Shown here in pieces: positions 35,322-42,910 of a stretch of DNA of 64,000 nucleotides (positions are counted from its first letter, which is position 1; each line of letters opens with the position of its first letter). The stretch is from positions 868,001 to 932,000 of the forward strand of contig NZ_CP109599.1 of the NCBI RefSeq assembly GCF_036231945.1, given 5' to 3'. Made by a program: the position numbers and the translations under genes. The stretch is from Streptomyces sp. NBC_01429. Its GTDB lineage: Bacteria > Actinomycetota > Actinomycetes > Streptomycetales > Streptomycetaceae. Under the pieces are notes generated by a model. It worked only from the letters and a program-made list of their open reading frames with translations, had not been told where the DNA came from and made no database searches.

Positions 35322-38300
35322 TCAGCGCCCTCCCGCGGTGAGGGTGAGCGGGCACAGGCGCAGGTCCCGGTCGATCCGGTTGAGCAGGTGCAGGGCGAGC
35401 CCGGCGCTGCCGACCATGAGGCTGTTGGTGTGCGCGTACCGGCTGTCGGGGTCGGCGGTCTTGCGGCGGAAGGTCTCGGGCCTGAGCCAGCGGCGTTCCT
35501 GCTCGCGCACCCGGGTGTGCAGCGGGGTGCCGTGCGGGCCCGCGATGTGGCGCAGGACGGCGTGGTTGCCGAGGTCGCCGTGGCACCAGGTGAGGTTGCG
35601 GCCGAAGCCGAGGCGGAGCGTGTTGTCGACCGCCTGGTCGCGCGGGGCGGTGACGTCGTCGGCGCCGGGCACGGTGGCGTAGGCGGACAGGGCCAGGGCG
35701 ACGCTGGTGGAGCCGTGGCACCAGCCGGTCGCGAAGGTCCCCTCGCCCGATCCGCGGGAGGACCAGTTCCGCTCGTCCGGGTGGTAGAACCCGTCGAGGC
35801 GCCTCACGAGGGTGCCGAGGACCGTCTCGACACGCGGCCGGTGGGCGGCGGGGAGCAGGCCGTGGGCGCGGGAAAGGGCGTGGACGACTCCGCTGATGCC
35901 GTGGGCGAATCCCGACTGGTCGAGGACCGAGCGGGCGAAGGGGCCGTCCTGCTGGATCTCCTGGGCGAGCAGGAGCGCGATCTCGGTGACCGCCTCGTTC
36001 TGCGCGGGGCCGAGGATGTCGGTAACGCAGTTGAGGACGCCGGCGAGTCCGCTGATGACGTCCAGCGGGAGGTTGCCCGTCCGCTCGGCGCGGATCTGGT
36101 CGAGGACCAGGGGGACGGCGCCCCGGGCGGCGTTCACCCAGTCGTCCTCGCCGCTGAGGCGGCCGGCCGCGGAGAGGGTGAACAGGATGCCGGCCATGCC
36201 GGTGTAGCCGCCGTATCCGGCCTGCTGGAGGCTGCGGGACTCGTAGCGGTGGGAGGCGAGGATGTCGGCGGTCGCGGAGAAGACCTGGCGGGCGGCGCCG
36301 AGGTAGCGGTCGTCGTCGAGGACGTGTCCGGCGGCGCAGAGGGTGAGGGCGATCCCGGTCCGCCCGGTGTAGAGGTCGTAGCCGAGGACGCCGGGGGGCC
36401 AGGGGCGGTCTGCCTCGGCGGACGCGAGCGGGCCGATCCAGGTCCTGGGCAGGTGGGCGAAGCGGTCGGGCAGGGAGGTCTCGACGAGGTCGTCGCAGAG
36501 TTCGCGCGCGAGGGCGAGGAGTTCACGGCGCTCGTCGGGGGCGGCGTCGGTGTCCGCGGCGGGGGCCCGGGTGTCCTGCGCGGGAGAGAGGTGGTTGTCC
36601 GGGAACTGCGCGGTGAACGCGGAGCGGATGAGGCGCAGTTGCTGGGCGAGGTCGCGTTCGCCGAGGCGGGCGGCCTTGGCGAGGGCGAGGTCGAGCGGGG
36701 AGTGGCCGAGCGCGGCGCCGACCTCGTGGGCGTCGCCGTCGCAGACGCGGGTGGCGGTGGCGCCGACGGTGAAGTAGGGGACGTCCCGTTCGGCCATCTG
36801 GCGCAGTTCGGAGACGATCAGCGGCCGGGCCGAGGTCTTGCTGGCGATGGCGACGCGCTTGAGCAGCGCGAGGTAGGTGGCCGGGTCGTCGAGCGCGCTG
36901 GGTCCCGTGGTCATGCGCAGGATCTGGGAGTAGAGCGCGGTGGGGTTGTGGACGTAGCGGATGCGCAGGCCCTCGGCGGTGGTGCGCAGCAGCGCGGTCC
37001 AGGTGTCGGGTGCGGCGAGGAGCGCGCGGTAGGTCCGGGTGAAGCCGTCGGCCATCTCGCGGCCCAGGCGCAGGATCTCCTGCTCGGTGCGCTCGCCGAC
37101 GACGGTCCTGCGGCCCTGGACGCCCTGGGGCCTGAGGGAGAGTCTGATGCGGTCCGTGTAGGGCGCGTCGAAGGTCACCTGCTTGAAGGGGGAGGTGCCG
37201 CGCCCGGGTCCGCCGAGGAATCCGAGGTCGACGTGGCCGCCGCGGTCCTTCTTCCGGCCGGCCATCACCAGGGGCAGGATTCCCACGCCGTAGACCGACT
37301 GCCCGATGGTGGTGTACGCGTTCCCCTCGGCTTCGGGGACCGGCCCGTCGTGGACCCGTTCCGGGTGGAGCAGGGTTTCGAGGTCCACCGGGACGGGACC
37401 GCGGCGGGTCGGCAGGATGTTCTCGAAGTGCATGTCGCGCGCGTTCAGCGCGTAGAGGACGGCGGCGAGTTCGCCGCTGTCGCGCATGAAGCGCTCGGAG
37501 ATGTCGGAGACGTCCTCGGTCTCGATGTGTTCGACGTATCCGTAGCCGTCGCGGGCGAGCGCCGTGGCGGTGACGAGCCGGGTGCCGAAGGACGAGTTGA
37601 GTTCGCGGGCGAGGCGGACGTAGGCGGCCTCGCAGGAGACGTCGCGGGGTTTGTAGACCAGACGTGCGCCGGACTCGAAGGTGAGGACGCAGACGGCGCG
37701 GCCGTGGTGGTGGGTGTCGCCCTCGGGGGTGCCGAAGGAGCGCAGGCGGTCGTCCGGTGCGAGGGCGAAGGTGTCGCGGAGGGCCTCACGGTCGGCGGCG
37801 ACCCGGGAGCAGAGCTCGACGACGGCGTCGACGGTGGAGGCCAGCACCACCGGGGTGAGGTCGCGCAGGACGGGAAAACTGAGACCTCCGGTGGCGGTGA
37901 ACGAGCCGCGGGCGGCCTCGTCCACGAAGTACCGGTAGCGCTCCTCGGAGCTGTCCCCCTTCAGGAGTCCCTGTTCGCGGGCGTGGTTGACGGCCGCGAC
38001 CAGCGGCCGGGTGCACGTCTCGCGGACGCGGATCTCGACCCTGCCGAGCAGTTCGATCAACGCGGTGCCGGGGTCGGCGAACAGACCGGGGAAGGCGCCC
38101 AGCGGATCTCCGTCCGCGGCGCCCGCCGCGATGGACCTGATCACGCGCTGGAACGGGTACTGCTCCGGCCGGGTCAGCCAGTCCTCGACGATCCCGGGCC
38201 GCTCGGACGCGGCGGCGGGCCGCTGCGGCTCACCGGCGACCACGGCGAGGACGTGGTCGTCGAAGGGCGCGAGCGGCGTGATGGTCTCACCGATCTCGGT

Positions 38301-38339
38301 CTCGTCGAACTCCGGGTAGAGGTTGATCGCAGATCTCAT
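35322..38339 (-). CDS. lanM: Class II lanthipeptide synthetase LanM (first copy)
   Basis: A 1005-residue dehydratase/cyclase. The dehydratase domain has ARLVYKPRDVS, NARDMHFENIL and PVDLETLL. The cyclase domain has Zn ligands in TGWCHGS and TWCHGDLGNHAVL. AAGGAC lies just before the ATG at 38339. It is the first enzyme gene after the precursors and the attenuator-like hairpin, on the same strand. It differs clearly in length and sequence from the other LanM (30284-33130), as expected if each modifies a different peptide of a two-component lantibiotic. Confidence 0.95.
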   Translation of the reverse strand: MRSAINLYPEFDETEIGETITPLAPFDDHVLAVVAGEPQRPAAASERPGIVEDWLTRPEQYPFQRVIRSIAAGAADGDPLGAFPGLFADPGTALIELLGRVEIRVRETCTRPLVAAVNHAREQGLLKGDSSEERYRYFVDEAARGSFTATGGLSFPVLRDLTPVVLASTVDAVVELCSRVAADREALRDTFALAPDDRLRSFGTPEGDTHHHGRAVCVLTFESGARLVYKPRDVSCEAAYVRLARELNSSFGTRLVTATALARDGYGYVEHIETEDVSDISERFMRDSGELAAVLYALNARDMHFENILPTRRGPVPVDLETLLHPERVHDGPVPEAEGNAYTTIGQSVYGVGILPLVMAGRKKDRGGHVDLGFLGGPGRGTSPFKQVTFDAPYTDRIRLSLRPQGVQGRRTVVGERTEQEILRLGREMADGFTRTYRALLAAPDTWTALLRTTAEGLRIRYVHNPTALYSQILRMTTGPSALDDPATYLALLKRVAIASKTSARPLIVSELRQMAERDVPYFTVGATATRVCDGDAHEVGAALGHSPLDLALAKAARLGERDLAQQLRLIRSAFTAQFPDNHLSPAQDTRAPAADTDAAPDERRELLALARELCDDLVETSLPDRFAHLPRTWIGPLASAEADRPWPPGVLGYDLYTGRTGIALTLCAAGHVLDDDRYLGAARQVFSATADILASHRYESRSLQQAGYGGYTGMAGILFTLSAAGRLSGEDDWVNAARGAVPLVLDQIRAERTGNLPLDVISGLAGVLNCVTDILGPAQNEAVTEIALLLAQEIQQDGPFARSVLDQSGFAHGISGVVHALSRAHGLLPAAHRPRVETVLGTLVRRLDGFYHPDERNWSSRGSGEGTFATGWCHGSTSVALALSAYATVPGADDVTAPRDQAVDNTLRLGFGRNLTWCHGDLGNHAVLRHIAGPHGTPLHTRVREQERRWLRPETFRRKTADPDSRYAHTNSLMVGSAGLALHLLNRIDRDLRLCPLTLTAGGR

Positions 38340-38376
38340 TGCTGTCCTTCTGCACGCGATGTGAAGTGCCCCCAAA

Positions 38377-38422
38377 GGCGGGGCGGAATGGACGCTTGAG
38401 GGCCGGTCCGTTCCGCCCCGCC
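38377..38422 (-). terminator. Hairpin between precursor genes and lanM (attenuator candidate)
   Basis: Perfect 12-bp arms GGCGGGGCGGAA (38377-38388) and TTCCGCCCCGCC (38411-38422), extendable inward by several pairs with one G-U. It lies between the last precursor stop and the lanM start, on the operon transcript. Such partial terminators keep precursor mRNA in excess over synthetase mRNA. Confidence 0.75.
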
Positions 38423-38446
38423 CGCTTACACCGACCTACAGGGCAC

Positions 38447-38608
38447 TCAGCAGGAGCTGGTGCACTTGGTGGTCGGGCAGAAGGCGACGCTGGCCGCCAC
38501 CGTCACCGCGACGGAGACCGGCGTCGTACCACCGGTGACATCGGCCTCGCTCAGCTCTATGAGCTCGGCCTCGTCGTACGCCCCGAGGACGTCCTTCTCG
38601 TTCTGCAT
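38447..38608 (-). CDS. lanA2: Lanthipeptide beta precursor, copy 2
   Basis: A 53-residue precursor. The acidic leader (MQNEKDVLGAYDEAELIELS, then EADVTGG) ends in a double-Gly cleavage site. The 26-residue core starts TTPVSVAVTV and ends CPTTKCTSSC. That ending is the signature of two-component lantibiotic beta chains (haloduracin beta, lichenicidin beta). Core Cys residues at 44, 49 and 53 can form (methyl)lanthionines with upstream Ser/Thr; the core has no Trp or Tyr. GGAAGGAAG precedes the ATG. It is too short for most gene callers. Confidence 0.92.
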   Translation of the reverse strand: MQNEKDVLGAYDEAELIELSEADVTGGTTPVSVAVTVAASVAFCPTTKCTSSC

Positions 38609-38643
38609 GATCTTCCTTCCCCACCCCTGGCAGAGGTCAGTTG

Positions 38644-38805
38644 TCAACAGGAGTTGGTGCACTTGGTGGTCGGGCAGAACGCGGCACTGGCCGCGATCGT
38701 GACCGCGACGGAGACCGGCGTCGTACCACCGGTGACATCGGCCTCGCTCAACTCGATGAGCTCGGCCTCGTCGTACGCCCCGAGGACGTCCTTCTCGTTC
38801 TGCAT
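38644..38805 (-). CDS. lanA2: Lanthipeptide beta precursor, copy 1
   Basis: A 53-residue paralogue of the downstream beta precursor with an identical leader and GG site. The core differs at three positions: Val36 to Ile in VAVTIAAS, Val41 to Ala, and Ser52 to Asn in CTNSC. The Cys pattern (CPTTKC, then C) is conserved. GAGGGAGAG lies before the ATG at 38805. The start-to-start distance to the other copy is 197 bases, and even the spacers are similar, so this is a recent tandem duplication. Confidence 0.92.
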   Translation of the reverse strand: MQNEKDVLGAYDEAELIELSEADVTGGTTPVSVAVTIAASAAFCPTTKCTNSC

Positions 38806-38833
38806 GGCTCTCCCTCGTCTGCCGTGGCAGAGC

Positions 38834-38998
38834 TCAGTTGCAGTTGGGCTGGCATTCCTTGGTGAGGGTGCACCAGCCGCCGCTGTTGCCCAGCGCGTCC
38901 GAGAGCGAGAAGGTGTTGGTGGTGCACGCGCCGTACGCTATGCCGTCGAAGTCCTGCTCTTCGATCTCCTCGAGGAGGGACAGGTCGCCCTGGTACAT
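38834..38998 (-). CDS. lanA1: Lanthipeptide alpha precursor, lacticin 3147 A1-like
   Basis: A 54-residue precursor. The leader MYQGDLSLLEEIEEQDFDGI ends AYGA, a GA-type site for a C39 protease. The core (residues 25-54) starts CTTNTFSLSDALGN and ends WCTLTKECQPNCN. It closely follows lacticin 3147 A1, including the mersacidin-like CTLTxEC ring that binds lipid II. The Cys residues are at 25, 43, 49 and 53. Trp42 is the only Trp, a possible target of the operon's halogenase. AAGGGAG lies 5 bases before the ATG. First gene of the operon. Confidence 0.94.
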   Translation of the reverse strand: MYQGDLSLLEEIEEQDFDGIAYGACTTNTFSLSDALGNSGGWCTLTKECQPNCN

Positions 38999-39159
38999 GG
39001 GGTTCTCCCTTGTGTGGTGGATGCGAGCCCCGAACTGTCGTTCGTGACCAGCGCCTGTACCGATCATCTGAGACCGACATTCGGCCGCCGCATCGCCGAC
39101 CGGGGAGAGTCCGCATCGCCCGCGCATAAGCTCCGCATGCCCGGACCGGGGCGGTGGTG

Positions 39160-39924
39160 TCAGGCGTCGCGGCGCCGCAGGGCCAGGTATCCGGCGAGCG
39201 CCGCGCAGGCGGTCCACACCGCGAGGACGCCGAGCCCCGACCAGGCGCCGAGCACATAGCCGTCGGGCACCTCGCGGTACAGGACCAGTCCGCCGGCCTG
39301 ATCGGGCAGGAACTGCGCGGCCTTTCCGACGCCGGGGATGTTGGTGAGGATCGTCGAGACCGTGAAGAAGAGCGGGACGAGGATGCCCATGGTGATCGCG
39401 GAGGAGCGCAGCAGGACGGCGATGCCCATGGTGAACAGGCAGAGCAGGGTGGTGTAGAGCACCGCGCCGGCCAGGGCGGTCGGCACACCGTCGGCGGTGA
39501 GGGAGACGCTCTCGTCGCCCATGGTGGCCTGGGCGAGGAGGAAGCTGGTGAACACCGCGGCGACGGAGACGACCAGCGCCGTCAGGCCGCCGGCGAGCAT
39601 CTTGGCCGCGTAGAAGACGCCGCGCCTCGGCACCGCGGCCAGGGAGCTGCGGATGGTGCCGGAGGAGTACTCGCTGGTGACGACGAGGACTCCGAAGACG
39701 ACGAGTCCGATCAGGCCGAGCCGCAGTCCGCTGAATCCGGTGGAGACCGGGTCGAAGGAGGCGGGGGCGGGCTTGTCCGCGTACTGGTGCCGCACGACGG
39801 CTCCGGTGAGCACCGCGAAGGCGAGGCTGAGGGCGACGCAGAGCACCAGGCTCCACGGCACGGAGCGCAGGGTGCGCATCTTGGACAGCTCGAATCCGAC
39901 GGCCGCGTTCAGGTCGTTGCTCAT
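39160..39924 (-). CDS. ABC-2 type permease (LanE/LanG-like self-protection candidate)
   Basis: A 254-residue membrane protein with six hydrophobic segments of the ABC-2 type; VVTSEYSSGTIRSSLAAVPRR is the usual first cytoplasmic loop. It follows the ATPase gene with an ATGA overlap and lies just upstream of the precursor genes on the same strand. Such pairs often expel lantibiotic from the producer's membrane (LanFEG role), though general drug efflux is possible. Confidence 0.88.
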   Translation of the reverse strand: MSNDLNAAVGFELSKMRTLRSVPWSLVLCVALSLAFAVLTGAVVRHQYADKPAPASFDPVSTGFSGLRLGLIGLVVFGVLVVTSEYSSGTIRSSLAAVPRRGVFYAAKMLAGGLTALVVSVAAVFTSFLLAQATMGDESVSLTADGVPTALAGAVLYTTLLCLFTMGIAVLLRSSAITMGILVPLFFTVSTILTNIPGVGKAAQFLPDQAGGLVLYREVPDGYVLGAWSGLGVLAVWTACAALAGYLALRRRDA

Positions 39925-40838
39925 CGCACTGCCTCCTGCTCGGCGCGGTACTCGACGGCGTCCGCGGTGAACTGCATGAACGCGTCCTCCAGCGAGGCGG
40001 TCCGCGGGCTGACCTCGTGGACGGCTATCCGGTGCTCGGCGGCCAGGGTGCCCACCGTCCTGGGGTCGGTGCCGACCGCCTCCAGCGCGCCGTCGGGTCC
40101 GGTGTCCACGTGGACACCGCGGGCGGCCAGCAGGTCGCGCATGCGCTCGGGTTCGGGTGTGCGGATGAGCACGTAGGAGCGGGAGTTGTCGGTGATGAAG
40201 GCGTCCACGGAGGTGTCGGCGAGGAGCCGGCCGCGGCCGATCACGATCAGGTGCTGGGCGGTCAGCGCCATCTCGCTCATGAGGTGGCTGGAGACCAGGA
40301 CCACCCGGCCCTCGTCGGCCATGCGCTTCATCAGGTCCCGGATCCACTTGACGCCCTCCGGATCGAGGCCGTTGACCGGCTCGTCCAGCAGCAGGGCACG
40401 GGGGGAGCCGAGGAGGGCGGCGGCGATGCCGAGGCGCTGCGCCATGCCCAGCGAGAGGCCCTTCGCGCGCTTGTCGGCGACGCTCGCGAGTCCGACGGCC
40501 TCCAGGAGTTCGTCGACGCGGCCGGGCGGGATGCGGTTGCTGCGGGCCAGGCCCGCCAGGTGTCCGCGCACGCTACGGCCGCCGTGCACCGCGCGGGCGT
40601 CGAGCAGGGCGCCGACGGTTTTCAGGGGGCGGGGCAGGTCCTCGTAGCGCTTGCCGTCGATGAGGACCTCGCCCGAGGTGGGGCGGTCGAGGCCGATCAT
40701 CGCGCGGATCGTCGTGGACTTGCCGGCGCCGTTGGGGCCCAGGAATCCGGTCACCCGTCCCGGCTCGACGCGGAAGCTGAGCGCGTCGACCGCCCGGGTC
40801 CTTCCGTACCATTTCGTCAGCTCTCGGACTTCGATCAT
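39921..40838 (-). CDS. ABC transporter ATP-binding protein (LanF-like)
   Basis: A 305-residue ATPase: Walker A GPNGAGKST, a Q-loop region, signature LSLGMAQRLGIAAAL, and Walker B ALLLDEPVNGLDPEG. The C-terminal extension (TASLEDAFMQF) is typical of ABC-2 exporters of the bacitracin/lantibiotic self-resistance type. Coupled to the downstream permease. Presumed producer immunity, from cluster context. Confidence 0.9.
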   Translation of the reverse strand: MIEVRELTKWYGRTRAVDALSFRVEPGRVTGFLGPNGAGKSTTIRAMIGLDRPTSGEVLIDGKRYEDLPRPLKTVGALLDARAVHGGRSVRGHLAGLARSNRIPPGRVDELLEAVGLASVADKRAKGLSLGMAQRLGIAAALLGSPRALLLDEPVNGLDPEGVKWIRDLMKRMADEGRVVLVSSHLMSEMALTAQHLIVIGRGRLLADTSVDAFITDNSRSYVLIRTPEPERMRDLLAARGVHVDTGPDGALEAVGTDPRTVGTLAAEHRIAVHEVSPRTASLEDAFMQFTADAVEYRAEQEAVR

Positions 40839-40965
40839 CGCACTGAATCTCCTGTGGTGAACGTTGTGTACAGGGAGGTGGGTACGGGAAAGGGACGGGC
40901 CGGTACCCCACGGCCCGTTCGGTCGCGCGTCCGCCCCCGGGCGTGCCCCCGGGGTGACGGGAGTG

Positions 40966-40996
40966 GTCGGCCGGCGGGGCGTGCCGCCGGGCCGAC
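40966..40996 (-). terminator. GC-rich hairpin downstream of the winged-helix regulator
   Basis: Arms GTCGGCCGGCGG (40966-40977) and CCGCCGGGCCGAC (40984-40996) with one bulge and loop GGCGTG, close after the regulator stop at 41005 and before the next operon. Confidence 0.5.
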
Positions 40997-41004
40997 GGGA
41001 GCGG

Positions 41005-41313
41005 TCAGTCGGCGGGGCGTGCCGCCCGCGCCGTCGCCGCGATCCGTTCGAGCGCCGCCGCGTGCCGCAGGAACGCCTCCCGCCCCTTCGGGGTGAGCCG
41101 GGCGAGGGTGCGCCGGACGCCCACCCCCACCTGCTTGCGCACCTCGACGTACTCCTCGGCGGCGAGGGCCGACAACTGCTTGGACAGGGCGGAGTCGCTG
41201 GAGCCGATCGCGTCCCGGATGAATCCGAACTCGGTCCATCCGGCGGGCGCCAGCAGGGCGACGATCGTCAGCCGCGGGGCCGGGTGCAGGAAGGCGTCGA
41301 AGTCGGCGTCCAT
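41005..41313 (-). CDS. Winged-helix transcriptional regulator
   Basis: A 102-residue DNA-binding protein: LTIVALLAPAGWTEFGFIRDAI, then SALSKQLSALAAEEYVEVRK as the recognition region, VGVGVRRTLARLTPKGREA as the wing. This is the MarR/HTH_34-like small repressor type found with ABC transporter operons. Its ATG overlaps the stop of the upstream membrane gene by one base (TGATG). It likely binds the three TACTTTC/GAAAGTA half-sites at 41849-41897. Confidence 0.88.
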   Translation of the reverse strand: MDADFDAFLHPAPRLTIVALLAPAGWTEFGFIRDAIGSSDSALSKQLSALAAEEYVEVRKQVGVGVRRTLARLTPKGREAFLRHAAALERIAATARAARPAD

Positions 41314-41819
41314 CAGATCCGCCGCTCGGCCCGGCGCCGCAGCCGCTCCTCCGCGTACCCCCGCGCGCGGGGTGCCACCAGCAGGCCGGCACCGACCACC
41401 ACCGCGGCGGCGACGGCGTGGGGTCCCGGTACGCCGCCCGAGGAGAGCGCCGCGGCCAGTCCCCGGAACACCGCGTACCCGGCGAGTCCGCAGACCAGCC
41501 CGATCAGCACGGCGCGAGGGGCCGGACGGTTGCGCACCGGGGCGCCGTAGGTGTGACGGACCACCAGCAGCGCCACCAGCAGCAGCCCCGGGAGCAGCAC
41601 CGCGCCGCCCCAGGGGTTGGGCAGGTCGTAGGAGGCGAAGGAGACGAACAGCAGCAGCGCCGCCGTCAGGAGCGTCGGGCGGGACAGCCCGAAGCGGAGT
41701 TCGGCGACGCCGGACTGCTCCTGGCGTCTGCGGATGTCGTCGAGCGCGGCGGCGGCATCGGCCGGCGTCACGGCCCGCTGGTCGGAGGGGTTCCTGTCGT
41801 GCTGGTCGTCGGACGCCAT
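41313..41819 (-). CDS. Four-helix membrane protein of unknown function
   Basis: A 168-residue protein with a charged N-terminal segment (about 40 residues, with DDIRRRQEQSG) and four hydrophobic helices (TLLTAALLLFVSFASY and others), ending in an Arg-rich cytosolic tail. It is co-transcribed with the winged-helix regulator and divergent from an ABC exporter. It resembles the membrane partner of small repressor/transporter loci; its role is unknown. Confidence 0.78.
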   Translation of the reverse strand: MASDDQHDRNPSDQRAVTPADAAAALDDIRRRQEQSGVAELRFGLSRPTLLTAALLLFVSFASYDLPNPWGGAVLLPGLLLVALLVVRHTYGAPVRNRPAPRAVLIGLVCGLAGYAVFRGLAAALSSGGVPGPHAVAAAVVVGAGLLVAPRARGYAEERLRRRAERRI

Positions 41820-41848
41820 CGGCCCTCGCTTCTTCCTGAGGAGCACTG

Positions 41849-41897
41849 CTACTTTCCTGTCGAGAAAGTAGCAGGTATTTTCCCAACAGGAAAGTAG
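41849..41897. promoter_or_regulatory. Three-half-site operator in the divergent promoter
   Basis: CTACTTTC at 41849-41856, GAAAGTAG at 41863-41870 and GAAAGTAG at 41890-41897. The outer arms extend to a perfect 12-bp inverted repeat CTACTTTCCTGT/ACAGGAAAGTAG, and the inner arms to GCTACTTTC/GAAAGTAGC. It sits between divergent starts (41819 and 41945), so one repressor could control both operons. Confidence 0.78.
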
Positions 41898-41944
41898 ACT
41901 CCGCGCACACATCGACGGCACAGGCAGGCAGAAGGGGGAAGGCT

Positions 41945-42910
41945 GTGAAGCCATTGGTTCTCGAGGGAGTGTCGAAGCGGTTCGGATCGCAACAGGCCCT
42001 GGACTCACTGACATTGACCGTGAGACCCGGGGAGATCTCCGGCTTCGTCGGGGGCAACGGGGCGGGCAAGACCACCGCCATGCGCATCGGCGTCGGGGTC
42101 CTCGCACCGGACCGGGGACAGGTCCTGTGGGGTGAGGCTCCGGTCGGGCGGCTGGAGTCGGCGCGGTTCGGCTACATGCCGGAGGAGCGCGGCCTGTACC
42201 CGAGGATGACCGTGGCCAGGCAACTGGTCTACCTCGGCGAACTCCACGGGCTCTCCCGCGCCGACGCCCGCGAGGCGATGCTCCGCTGGACCGAGCGGCT
42301 GCGGATCACACAGCACCGCGACAAGCGGGTCAACACCCTCAGCCTGGGCAACCAGCAGCGCGTGCAGCTGGCCGCCGCCCTCGTCCACGACCCCGAGGTC
42401 CTCGTCCTGGACGAGCCGTTCTCCGGGCTCGACCCGCTCGCCGTCGACGACATGAGCGACGTCCTGCGCGACAAGGCCGCGCTGGGCGTGCCCGTGCTCT
42501 TCTCCAGCCACCAGCTGGACCTGGTCGAGCAGCTCTGCGACCGGGTCGCGATCGTACGCGCCGGACGCCGGGTGGCCTGCGGCTCCCTGGCGGAGCTGCG
42601 GCCCGCGCAGGCGAGCGGCCAGGTGTACGTCGAGGTGGAGGGCGCCGGCGAGGACTGGCCCGCGGGGTGCCCCGCCGCCGCCGGCTTCAAGGCCCACCAG
42701 CAGGGCGTCCTGGTCGACCTCGCCGCGGGCCGCAGCGAGAACGACCTGCTGGTGGAGGCGGTGCGGCACGGCACGGTCCGGGAGATGCGGCGGCACGTGC
42801 CCAGCCTCGCCGAACTCTTCCGGGACCTGGTCGAACCGGGCGGTGACCCGCCAGCGCCGGACGCGGGCTCCGAGGACCGTACCGCCGAGATGGACGAGGT
42901 GACCGCGTGA
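41945..42910 (+). CDS. ABC transporter ATP-binding protein (NatA-like)
   Basis: A 321-residue ATPase: GGNGAGKTT Walker A, FGYMPEERGLYPRMTV, LSLGNQQRVQLAAAL signature, LVLDEPFSGLDPLA Walker B. The C-terminal segment HVPSLAELFRDLV is typical of Na+/drug exporters of the NatA group. GTG start at 41945, with a purine-rich site before it. Coupled to the permease by a GTGA overlap. Probably cluster-associated export or immunity, controlled by the winged-helix repressor. Confidence 0.91.
   Translation: MKPLVLEGVSKRFGSQQALDSLTLTVRPGEISGFVGGNGAGKTTAMRIGVGVLAPDRGQVLWGEAPVGRLESARFGYMPEERGLYPRMTVARQLVYLGELHGLSRADAREAMLRWTERLRITQHRDKRVNTLSLGNQQRVQLAAALVHDPEVLVLDEPFSGLDPLAVDDMSDVLRDKAALGVPVLFSSHQLDLVEQLCDRVAIVRAGRRVACGSLAELRPAQASGQVYVEVEGAGEDWPAGCPAAAGFKAHQQGVLVDLAAGRSENDLLVEAVRHGTVREMRRHVPSLAELFRDLVEPGGDPPAPDAGSEDRTAEMDEVTA

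Noticed and set aside
35283..38399. Open frame of over 1000 codons on the plus strand
   Set aside because: It is antisense to lanM and rich in Gly, Ala, Val and Glu repeats, a shadow of third-position GC in the real gene; no domain or ribosome site.
38999..39159. A fourth precursor gene between the alpha precursor and the permease gene
   Set aside because: No small frame with a leader-like start and Cys-rich core was found there.
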